Positions 51,101 through 63,100 of a stretch of 64,000 nucleotides of DNA are shown here, piece by piece. The position numbers and the translations under genes were made by a program. The notes under the pieces were generated by a model. It searched no databases. It worked only from the letters and a program-made list of their open reading frames with translations, and was not told where the DNA came from. Positions within the stretch are counted from its first letter, which is position 1. The number at the start of each line of letters is the position of its first letter. Source of the DNA: Branchiostoma floridae (Eukaryota; Chordata; Leptocardii; Amphioxiformes; Branchiostomatidae); assembly GCF_000003815.2 (NCBI RefSeq), contig NC_049980.1, positions 18,053,831-18,117,830 of the forward strand, in the 5' to 3' direction.

Positions 51101-54100
51101 ATATCATTGGAGTATGCTTACTTGTAACAGCTGTTGTCACCCATGGAAGAGTTGTGGACTCCGGGATTGTTGTTTCCATTTCAGGCCTAGTTGTGTATGT
51201 CTCAGGCTTGGTGGTGTAGGTCTCAGGCTTGGTGGTGTAGGTCTCAGGCTTGGTGGTGTAGGTCTCAGGCTTTGTAGTGTAGGCCTCTGGAGTTGTTGTA
51301 GAAGAGGGAGTTGTCACCTTCCTTGGAGTTTTGTATGTTGTTGTCACCACTGTTGTGTAAGATTCAGGCTTTGTGGTGTATGTCTCAGGCCTGGTGGTGT
51401 AGGTCTCAGGCCTGGTGGTGTAGGTCTCAGGCCTGGTGGTGTAGGTCTCAGGCCTGGTGGTGTAGGTCCCCGGCTTGGTAGTGTAGGTCTCAGGCTTGGT
51501 GGTGTAGGTCTCAGGCTTGGTGGTGTAGGTCTCCGGCTTTGTTGTGTATGTCTCAGGCCTAGTGGTGTATGTCTCAGGCCTGGTGGTGTATGTCTCAGGC
51601 CTGGTGGTGTAGGTCTCAGGCCCAGTAGTGTAGGTCTCTGATGTTGTTGTAGAAGAGGGAGTTGTGACCTTCCTTGGAGTTTTATATGTTGTTGTCCCCA
51701 CTGTAGTATATGTTTCAGGCTTTGTGGTGAATGACTCAGGCTTTGTGGTGTAGGTCCCAGGCTTAGTGGTGTAGCTCTCTGGCCTGGTGGTGTAGGTCTC
51801 TGGTACAGTGGTACTAACAACCTTCGTTGTTACCTCTGTTGTTGTTGTGCAGAGATTCTCACAAGTCATTTTGTTATTCTCGCACTTGCAGATGGTGCAC
51901 TTATCAACATATTTTTCTGTATTGGCCTGGAATAAAAAAAGTAATATTTACTAATTCTATAATCTTATATGACATAAAAGCTTGTCTATGTCAACAAATA
52001 TCTCACTAATGATTCAATGTCAATTTCATACAAAAAGAAAAAAAAACTATAATATCTAATATCAGTTCACATCTTGTGTTACAAAAATTGAATCATATGT
52101 TTAAAAAACTGTCAAAATGCTACTCACGGGAACTATCTGTCCATCAGGAGTGATGCAGCCACACTCTGTAGGCTTCACACAGTGGTCCTGATCCTTGCGG
52201 ACATATCCTGGTGGGCAAGCTGGGCATGGCCCACATGTTGGCACACAAGAACTCCTGTCTCCGTACATACACTGTGTAATCTTGTACCTGTAGCAGTGGC
52301 AGGTCTCCTCACATCGGAAGGCACAGCCATACACCCTCTTTTTACAGGTGGCTGAAAATGTCATCAGATACATTCTTGTTAGAACAGCACATCATGCATT
52401 TAAGTGTCTTTATGGACCATATGGACAGTATACAGCACCAGGGACAGGGCCATGTGTACAATATTCAGCACCAGGGACAGGGCCATATGGACAGTATTTA
52501 GCACAAGGACAGGCCCATATGGACAGTATACAGCACTTGAGACAGGGTCATATGAACAATATTCAGCACCAAGGACAGGGCCATGTGGACAGTGCTCAAC
52601 ACCAGGGACAGGGCCATATGGACAGTTTTTAGCACAAGAGACAGGGCCATGTGGACAGTATTCAGCACCAGGGACAGGGCCATGTGTACAATATTCAGCA
52701 CCAGGGACAGGGCCATATGGACAGTATTTAGCACAAGGACAGGGCCATATGGACAGTATACAGCACTTGAGACAGGGTCATATGAACAATATTCAGCACC
52801 AAGGACAGGGCCATGTGGACAGTGCTCAACACCAGGGACAAGGCCATATGGACAGTTTTTAGCACAAGAGACAGGGCCATGTGGACAATATTCAGCACCA
52901 GGGACAGGGCCATATGGACAGTTTTTAGCACAAGAGACAGGGCCATGTGGACAGTATTCAGCACCAGGGACAGGGCCATGTGGACAGTTTTTAGCACAAG
53001 GACAGGGCCATGTGGACAGTATACAGCACTTGAGACAGGGTCATATGGACAATATTCAGCACCAAGGACAGGGCCATTTGGACAGTATTTTGCACAAGGG
53101 ACAGGGCCATGTGGATGGCATTCAGCACCAGAGACAGGGCTAAACTAGGTTTGGATGGATGGAGCAGACTAAACTAGGCTTGATATGTTTTTATGACAGT
53201 CTCTGCTAACATTACACAAAAAGCTTCAAATTTCATGGTCTTGGTTAAATTGAAGCTAATAACCTGAATAAGAAACATTGATCTATATTGAACAATAATA
53301 ATTCTGGTAAATGACTGTGATGTCATCATCACCCTTTCTTTGCCGATTCTATAAAATAGAATATAAAAAAAACTTACTCGTAATTTCAGTGGTGTACCAG
53401 GGAGTTGTGTTCTCAGGCACAGTTGTAGAGGTCTCAGGTCTGGTGGTGTATGTTTCAGGCTTGGTAGTGTAGGTCTCAGGCTTGGTGGTGTATGTCTCTG
53501 GTTTGGTAGTGTATGTCTCAGGCTTGGTAGTGTATGTCTCAGGCCTGGTGGTGTATGTCTCAGGCTTGGTAGTGTATGTCTCAGGCTTAGTGGTGTATGT
53601 CTCTGGTTTGGTAGTGTATGTCTCAGGCTTGGTGGTGTATGTCTCAGGCCTGGTGGTGTATGTCTCAGGCCTGGTGGTGTATGTCTCGGGCCTAGTGGTG
53701 ACCTGCTCAGGGCGTGTTGTAGAGGAAGGAGTAGTAACCTTCCTTGGTGTTTTGTATGTGGTTGTAACAACTGTGGTGTAGGTTTCAGGCTTTGTGGTGT
53801 ATGTCTCTGGCTTTGTGGTGTATGTCTCTGGCTCTGTGGTGTAGGTCTCAGGCCTGGTGGTGTAGGTCTCAGGCTTGGTGGTGTATGTCTCAGGCTTGGT
53901 GGTGTATGTCTCAGGCTTGGTGGTGTAGGTCTCAGGCCTGGTGGTGTATGTCTCAGGCTTGGTGGTGTATGTCTCAGGCTTGGTGGTGTATGTCTCAGGC
54001 TTGGTGGTGTATGTCTCAGGCTTGGTGGTGTAGGTCTCAGGCTTGGTAGTGTAGGTCTCAGGCTTGGTGGTTGTGTACACTTCAGTTGTTTGCTCTGGTT

Positions 54101-57100
54101 CAGTGGAACAGAGATTTGAACATGACAGCTTGTTGTTGTAGCATGTACAGACCTTGCAGTTGCCGACCTTAACAGATGTCCCTGCCTGAAACACAATGCA
54201 AAACATTTGTCCTTGATATCCTTCTCTACACTTTCAAATTGCATAGTACATGTACATAACAATGTCGGAAAGATGGAATTTAAAATTTAAAAAAATTAAT
54301 CTCTCAGGATCATATCAAATAGAACTTACTGGAATGATGACACCATCTTCAGTGATACAGTCACACTTTGTAGGTTTCACACAGTGGTAGAGGTCCTTCC
54401 TGATGTAGCCTTTAGGACATTGTGGACATTCCCCACATGTGGGCACACAGGCTTTAGGGTCGTCGCGCTGGCACTGGGTGATCTTGTACCTGTAGCAGTG
54501 GCACGTCTCCTCACACTTGAAGGAGCAGCCATACACCTTCTTCTGACATTCAGCTGTAGAATATTTTAAATGATTGATTTGCTATGTTCAAGTCATTTCA
54601 CCTAAAGACATGACTGCAGAACAGCCAACTTACAGCCAAAAACAAGATAATTTTTGAATTATCATGGCGATATTTAGGATGCTACAGTTATCATTTTTCT
54701 TCAAACTTTGGACTTTGCTATCAGGGACCCCTTGAATATTGAAAGTTTAGGTTTTCCTGTCCGTATTTCCCAGTATCACTATTTTTTTGGCAAAGCAACA
54801 TCAATTCTTATTGGTAACTCGCTGAAAACCCGTTTTTTTGGCAACCAACATATTGCCGAAAATGTCCTCATCATTTTCAAGGGTGTATTAACCTTGATTT
54901 TTATAATAATTGTCAGGAAATCCCGGTAAAATCTGCAAGTTTTGATTTGTATTTCGACGCCGACAAAAATCAAACTATGGCGCCCTCAATGTCAAACAGG
55001 TCATTGGGATAGTCCACTGTATCACAGTTGCAAAAAAATACACTTTTGAGAAGCAGGACTACTTGTAATCACAAGATATTACAATTTATGGACAATTTAT
55101 GGAAAATCAGCACTGAGCCGGACTTAAATGGTGGCAAAGTTCACTGTGATGTCATATACAGACAATCAATAACAAAAAATCTTGAGTGAGAAGAATGATC
55201 TTTGGATGGCAGAATGTTCAACAACAGGAACAAATGCATTATGTTCGTTAACTGAATAATTATCATTGTTGTTCAATGCAATCAGAAGATGAACATATGC
55301 CTGGATGATGAAATAAACTTAGTACTACTAGACAAATATTCTAACCAATTCTGTCATACCAGAGCATTAAACTGCTGCACAGTAACTTTACAAAAGCCAG
55401 AGGTTTTTGAAAATAATCCCTTGTGGTGATTTCCACTTCCAGTTTAACTAATTATGAGGATGAAATGATAAAAGTCACTATCATCATTAGATTTCAGAAT
55501 TTGAAACTTTGATTGGACACATCCTTATTTCTAGACCTACTCTAACAGTAAGTCTTGCAGTGTACTTCTCTTTATGAGGCTACTTTGCATACCAGATCAG
55601 TTATTGGCCTGCCTGATAACGGCCTGTCATATATGGAACTGTCTACACACAATAACAACTTCTGTAAGAAGATCTAAATGCCCATGAGGAATGCCACGCC
55701 ACAATTTTTGTTTGCAAAGCTGCCAGTATGTCAAAGGGCAGCTAGACTTATTGATACTTAATTATACAAATCAAAACAGATGTTCATTTCATATATCATA
55801 ACAAGGTAAAACTAGCAGTAGCTCAACCACACTTACTTGTTACAGTTGTGTAGGTAGTTGGCAAAGTTGTTTGTTCCTCTGGTGCCGTTGTAGAAATCTC
55901 AGGCTTAGTTGTATATATTTCTGGTTTAGTTGTATATGTCTCAGGCTTTGTGGTGTATGTCTCAGGCCTGGTGGTGTATGTCTCAGGCTTTGTGGTGTAT
56001 GTCTCAGGCTTTGTGGTGTATGTCTCAGGCTTGGTGGTGTAGGTCTCAGGCTTGGTGGTGTAGGTTTCAGGCTTGGTGGTGTATGTCTCAGGCCTGGTGG
56101 TGTATGTCTCTGGCTTTGTAGTGTAGGTCTCTGAAGTTGTTGTAGAAGAAGGAGTTGTCACCTTCCTTGGAGTTTTGTATGTTGTTGTTACCACTGTAGT
56201 GTAAGTTTCAGGCTTTGTGGTGTATGTCTCAGGCTTTGTGGTGTATGTCTCAGGCTTTGTGGTGTAGGTCTCAGGCTTTGTGGTGTAGGTCTCAGGCTTA
56301 GTGGTGTAGGTCTCAGGCCTGGTAGTGTATGTCTCAGGCCTGGTGGTGTATGTCTCAGGCCTGGTGGTGTATATCTCTGGCCTGGTGGTGTAGGTCTCTG
56401 GCCTGGTGGTGTATGTCTCTGGCCTGGTGGTGTAGGTCTCTGGAGTTGTTGTAGAAGAGGGTGTCGTAACCTTCCTTGGTGTTTTGTATGTTGTTGTCTC
56501 TGGCTTGGTGGTATAGATCTCAGGCTTGGTTGTGGTAATGGATCCTGTTGTCTCAACAAGTGGAGTTGTTGTGATGGTTGAGGTTGTGCACAGGTGTGAG
56601 CAGGTTAGCTTGTTGTTGTAGCAAGTGCACATTGTGCATTCATCAATCTTCTTTGTAGTCCCAGGCTAGAAAATACAGGAAATTGAAAATGTCATATTCC
56701 TTCTCAAAATAAAGATGTATATGACAACGTACATGTTTAGAATTCTACAGTACAATATTTTAGACCATTTAAGTGGTTGTATCAAAGTGGAATTAATGAT
56801 ACTCTGATACAAACATGTACATATTCGGTATCATATTGGTATTCAGTTTCATCTCTCATCCTTAGGAAACCTATTTTCCTAATTAACATAACATTACACC
56901 AATGTACTACTGACCTGGTAGAGGACAGCACAGCATAATAGACATGTAAGGCCAAAATAAATGGAAAAATATCAATAAAATCTAAAATGAAGGTTTCAAA
57001 CATACCGGTACAATGACGCCTTCTTCCGTTCGGCACTCGCATTCTGCTGGCTTGATACACCTGTCCCTGTCCATCCTAACATACCCAGCAGGGCAGGGTG

Positions 57101-60100
57101 GACACTCCCCACATGTCGGTACACAGGCCTTAGGATCTCCATATGCACACTGGGTGATCTTGGTCCGGTAACAGTGGCACACTTCATCACACTTGAAGGA
57201 ACACCCGTAGACCTTCTTCGTACATTCAGCTAAGAAGAATTATACACATGAATGTACTTTAGTATCTACAAGTATGATACACCTTACAGTACAGTCATGA
57301 TCCAGTGTCTGGTCTCTGTATCAAAACTACATTTAATTTCATGTGTCTGCATGCCATGGGGAAAACATTTACACACAGGTCACTTACTTGTTGTCAAACT
57401 CTCTGGGGTGGTAGTGTACACTTCTGGCTTAGTGGTGTACACTTCTGGCTTGGTAGTGTACACTCCTGGCTTGGTGGTGTACACCTCTGGCTTGGTGGTG
57501 TACACCTCTGGCTTGGTGGTGTACACTTCTGGCTTGGTGGTGTACACCTCTGGCTTGGTGGTGTACACCTCTGGCTTGGTGGTGTAAATCTCTGGCTTGG
57601 TGGTGTAAACCTCAGGTGTTGTTTCCATTCCAGGTGTTGTAACTTTCCTGGGTGTCCTTGTGGTGGTATCTTCTTCTGGCCTGGTCGTAAAGACAGGTGT
57701 GCCTGGCGTTGTTCCTGAAGGAGGTACATGTGTGCATCATTCTATGTACTTGATTTCCCTAAGTTGCACGCATCAACAGTGTTGATGCACAATTTAGAAT
57801 AGATTAACATACATGTACGTGCTTCACTTGAATGTTTAAACAGTTGTAAATAGAACAGCTACGAGAGGAGAAAAATTGATATTAAAGCTTTTTTACCATT
57901 ATCAACTTAAAGACTGTCACATAAGTTCTAGATTAAGAGATAACTGCAAGTAAATAAGATGATTGATGATCTTACGTTCAGAACAAATAGGAACATTGGC
58001 ACAGCACAGCAGACGCACTTCATAGTTGTAACAGTAAGGGCTGATTCCTCTCATCATCATCTGGAACTTGCTGGGACCAGTGGCATGAGTACAGACACAG
58101 CCAACCTCACAGTTAGCCACGACATTCTGGCCTGTCCTGGAGTAGTCAATGTGTGTTCCAACAGTGCGGCATTGGATCCTGTTGACCTTCTGGTTTGCCC
58201 CACCAACGTTAAAGCCATGGCGACGAAGGTTTGTGAAGGATTCATCGTCACCCCTTGTTGCGGGAGTTGGGTAGCAGGCATCCATCCATGCTGTCCAGGA
58301 GCAGGCTTCCTCCTCAGTGTAGCATCGAGTAGTAGGCACTAACAAAAAAACAAACAGGCCTTTTGTGAACAAATAACTAACTGGACCATTTATCTATAAA
58401 TATATATAGTATAATGATCTTAGCTGGGATACAAAATATGTCAAATTGAAAGGAGTAGAATACAAGATTGACTGTTACAAGAATCTAACAGTTCCTTTCC
58501 TGTACTACAAAAATTGAGGCTCACTGGAATTGTCGACTTACCTGTCGTAGTAACTGGTGTAGTTTTCTCCGTAGTAAGCTTCCTTGGAGTTTTGTACCCA
58601 GTAGTTGTAATTGATGGAGTTGTCGTTGGCACAGATGACGTTGTACATAGGTTGACACAGGTCATTTTGTTGTCATAGCAGTTGCAGACTGTACACTGAT
58701 CGATCTTCTGAGTGGTACCAGACTAGAATGTACAAACAAGGTATGATTATTTGCTTGAGTCACTTTTCCTAGAGTTATCAAGAGAGACTAATGCATTGAA
58801 AGTCATAAATTATCTACAACAACATCAAGATCTGTACATTTGAGTTGTCAGGATAAATACTGTAGATGAAAGGTATTTGAGATAGTCACTACAAACTGCC
58901 TCTAAAATGTCTGTGCATAGAGAAGAGGACCTGGTGAAAAAAATGTTCTGAAATAGTTGTTAAAGACCTTCACTATCTTGTTTTGGAATCATTATACTGC
59001 TGTTATCAACTATAAACTAGCCTCTTTCAAATATCTATTTCTCCTTTCTCCAGGACAAAGAGTTCTGTGGTCAACAGCAAAGATTGCAGTCATGTTACCT
59101 ACCGGAACAATAACACCATTATGGGCGATGCAGTCACACTCAGTTGGCTTGATGCAGTGGTATTGGTCTTTGCGGACGTATCCCTTGGGACATGGAGGGC
59201 ACTCTCCACATGTTGGGACACATGCACTGGCATCACCACTTGAACACTGGGTGATTTTGTAGCGGTAGCAGTGGCAGGTCTCCTCACACTTGAAGGCACA
59301 GCCATAAACCCTCTTCTTACATTGAGCTGTGTCAACATTTCATGAATACGTTAAAAACCTGAAGTATCTAATACAAAAACAATTGCCATAGGAGGTAAAA
59401 ATGATACTACACTGTTCTTTCATCAAATGGATGGTATTCAGGGACAGGGCAATGCAAATATTATTTAGCAACAAGGACAGGGCCATGTGGACAGTATTCA
59501 GTACCATTAACAGGGCCATGTGGACAGTATTCAGCACCAGGAACTCACTAATATTGACATGTGGACAGCATACAGCACTAGAAACAGGGCCATGTGGACG
59601 GTATTTATCACATGGGGCAGAGTCATGTGGATAATTCAGCACCATAGACAGGACCATGTGGATGATATTCAGCACCAGGAACAGAGCCATATAGATGGCA
59701 TTCAGTGCCAGGGACATGTGCACAGTTTTCAGCACCATGGACAGGCTCATGTAGACAGTATTCAACACTAGAGATAGGGCCATGTGGATAGTATACAGCA
59801 CTAGAAACAGGGCCACGTGGATAATATTCAGCACCATGGACAGGGCCACGTGGATAGTATTCAGCACCATGGACAGGGCCATGTGGATGGTATTCAAAAC
59901 CAAGTAAAAGGCCATGTGAACAGTATTCAGCACCAGGGACAGGGCATGTAGATAGCAGGGTCATGTGGATAGCATTCAGCACCATTTAGGGAAGGGAAGT
60001 CTGGCTGGTACAGATAATGTTCTATTTATTGACGAAAAACCTGTACCCGAGATATATAATCTCTATGGAACTCACTAATATTGACATGATAGTAATACCT

Positions 60101-63100
60101 CCTTTGCTTTTCAGTTCAAGACTGTTGTTCAAAATATGCTGTTGATTGGTGATCACGGCCCAAAAAAGAGACCAAAAACTACATTAACAATAATGATTAT
60201 GCTTACTTGTGACAATTGGGCTTGTTGTTGGATATTCAGGTGCTGTGGTGGTAGTCTCCTCAGGCTTAGTGGTGGTAGTCTCCTCGGGCTTGGTGGTGTA
60301 TGTCTCTGGAGTTGTGGATGAGGGAGTTGTCACCTTCCTTGGTGTTTTGTATGTTGTTGTCTCAGGCCTGGTAGTCTCAGGGTAAGTCTCTGGCCTGGTG
60401 GTCTCAGGATAGGTCTTCTCTGGCCTTGTGGTCTCAGGATAGGTCTTCTCTGGCCTGGTAGTCTCTGGATAGGTCTTCTCTGGCCTGGTGGTCTCAGGAT
60501 AGGTCTTCTCTGGCCTTGTAGTCTCAGGGTAGGTCCTTTCTGGCCTTGTTGTCTCAGGGTAGGTCCTCTCTGGCCTGGTGGTCTCAGGGTAGGTCCTCTC
60601 TGGCCTGGTGGTCTCAGGGTAGGTCCTCTCTGGCCTGGTGGTCTCAGGATAGGTCTTCTCTGGCCTGGTGGTCTCAGGATAGGTCTTCTCTGGCCTGGTA
60701 GTCTCAGGGTAGGTCCTCTCTGGCCTTGTGGTCTCAGGGTAGGTCCTCTCAGGCCTGGTAGTCTCAGGGTAGGTCCTCTCTGGCCTTGTTGTCTCAGGAT
60801 ACGTCCTTTCTGGCCTGGTGGTCTCAGGGTAGGTCTGCTCTGGCCTGGTGGTGTATGTCTCTGAAGTTGTTGTTGAAGAGGGAGTTGTCACCTTCCTTGG
60901 TGTTTTATACGTTGTTGTATAAGTCTCTGTCCCAGTGGTCTCAGGGTAGGTCTTCTCTGGCCTGGTTGTGTATGTCTCTGATGTGGTTGTGTATGTCTCT
61001 GATGTGGTTGTGTATGTCTCTGATGTGGTTGTGTATGTCTCAGGTAGAGTTGTAGTTTCAGTTTCTGGAGTAGTTGTTCCGCAGACATTGTCACACTTTT
61101 CCTGGTTTTCTTCACACCTGCAGACATTACACTTGTCTTTCCACCATACACTGCCAGCCTATGATGAGCAGGAGGATAGTCAGTGCAACACCATTGTGCA
61201 GTTCAACTTTCATACATGCTTTTCGTACATCAACATTTATCCTTTGTTTCCAGAATGGATATGGTAAATCTCTACAACTTGCATTTCAAACATGGCCTAT
61301 ATTGCCTAAGAGTCTTAAATATGTCTGCTTGGTCTTATTGTTTTCATTGCAAACTTTGCAACAATGTTTTTTTTTTCCATTATCATCACATTTTTCAAGG
61401 TACTGCATTTCAGCAATATTACAACAAACCAAAGGAATATAATCCATTATCTATTACATACCGGCTTAATTGTGCCATCCTCAAGCATACAGGGGCACTC
61501 AGAGACCTTGCAGCAGGTGTTGGCATCCAACAGAACATAGTCAGGAGGGCACTTGGGGGGCTCCCCACACCTTGGGCAGCATGTCTCATCATAGCCATAA
61601 GTACACTCTGTGATCTTCTTTCTGTAGGAGTTGCAGGTCTCCTTGCATGTGAAGGAGCATGGTTGTAACACCTGGCCAGGTGGACATTCTGCAAGGGAAC
61701 ATGAGTTAAGGTAACATGTTAATCATGAAAAGTGTTTCAGCCTCATATAGTATCAGCCTTAAACACATTTACTGTAACCAAATCATGGATTGAAGTAATA
61801 TCTAACATGAAGTGTTTCTTGATTTCTTTTTAACTAGGTGTAAAGACCAGCTGGATGTTGCCCACCCATGCAAGGTAACTTGTGTGGTATAATCAAATAC
61901 TGGATATATTATGTCCTGCACATTGTGATGTTTGCCATGTTAACAGTAGTTGATAGAAGATGATTACCAGTAGTCACGGGCACAGTTGTCTCTGGTGCCG
62001 TGGTGGTTATGACTGTTGTTGTGCTCATCCTCTGCTCGGGTGTGGTTGTCTGACAGGTAGATACACACTTCATCTGATTGTTCCAGCAGACACATGATGT
62101 ACACTTGTCCTCTTTCCATGAGGTGCCAGGCTGGAATAAGAACATGATATTCAGTATCGTTGAAAAAACTTGAATGCAACTGATATTCATTATTTGATAA
62201 TTGATGTATGCAGGCATGCTGATGAAAGGAGCGGAAAAAGTTATACCAATAAACTGTTATCAGCTAGTTGCTGTGTATCATAGCTTCATTCAGGCAGCTA
62301 ACATTAGTATAATCCTATTGTGAACAGCTGCTGCTAGTCATCATTGTATTCATTGAGAACATAATAAATGGCCCAAGCTATATTGAATGAGCATGACCTA
62401 CCGGTACAAGTGTACCATTCTCCAGCCTACAGGGACACTCTTCAATCTTGACACATGTATCGATGTCCCTGAGCAGCTGTCCAGTGGGGCAGCCCTTGTA
62501 GACACCACAGGTCGCCACGCAAGTCTTATCCCAGCCATACTCGCACTCCGTCACCACAGCACGGAAGCAATGGCACGTCTGCTCACACGTGAAGGAGCAG
62601 GGATACAGCTGGTCTTCTGGACAGGTTGCTACAAGGATAGATCAAGACAAAAATTATGATGATTAACCTTTAAGCACTTAGATTGAAAGCATCAAGAATC
62701 TTCAAAACAGTTAACAGCATTTTGTATTGTATTTATGACAAAAATGGACAGATAAAGGTAACACAAATCAATAATGACACATTCAACCGCTGTAATCATA
62801 ATATACCAGATTAAATACAAACAATGAAGGGAGCTAAGGGAGACACGGCAAGAAAATTGAGTACTTACTTGTAGCAAGTGTTGTTGGCTCAGGAGTTGTA
62901 GTGGTTGTTGTGGTCTCTGCCATTGTTGGCATCCAAGGTGTTGTTGTTGTCCCTATCAGAAACATAATGATACACATTGGTAAACCTGTACACGTACAGA
63001 GAGTCATAAAATATTTGACAGAATCTACATAAATTGGATAAGATGTACACACACAATGTTCTAGGTACATATTTGAACAAGACTTCATGAAAAGCCAAAC

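Noticed and set aside
52404-53143. Plus-strand frame reading GPYGQYSAPGTG-like repeats
   Set aside because: Product of the 33-bp intronic minisatellite. It is open in both strands and several frames, with no start context, splice sites or homology.
52424-53143. CRISPR-like regular array
   Set aside because: Head-to-tail units without spacers; a minisatellite in an animal intron.
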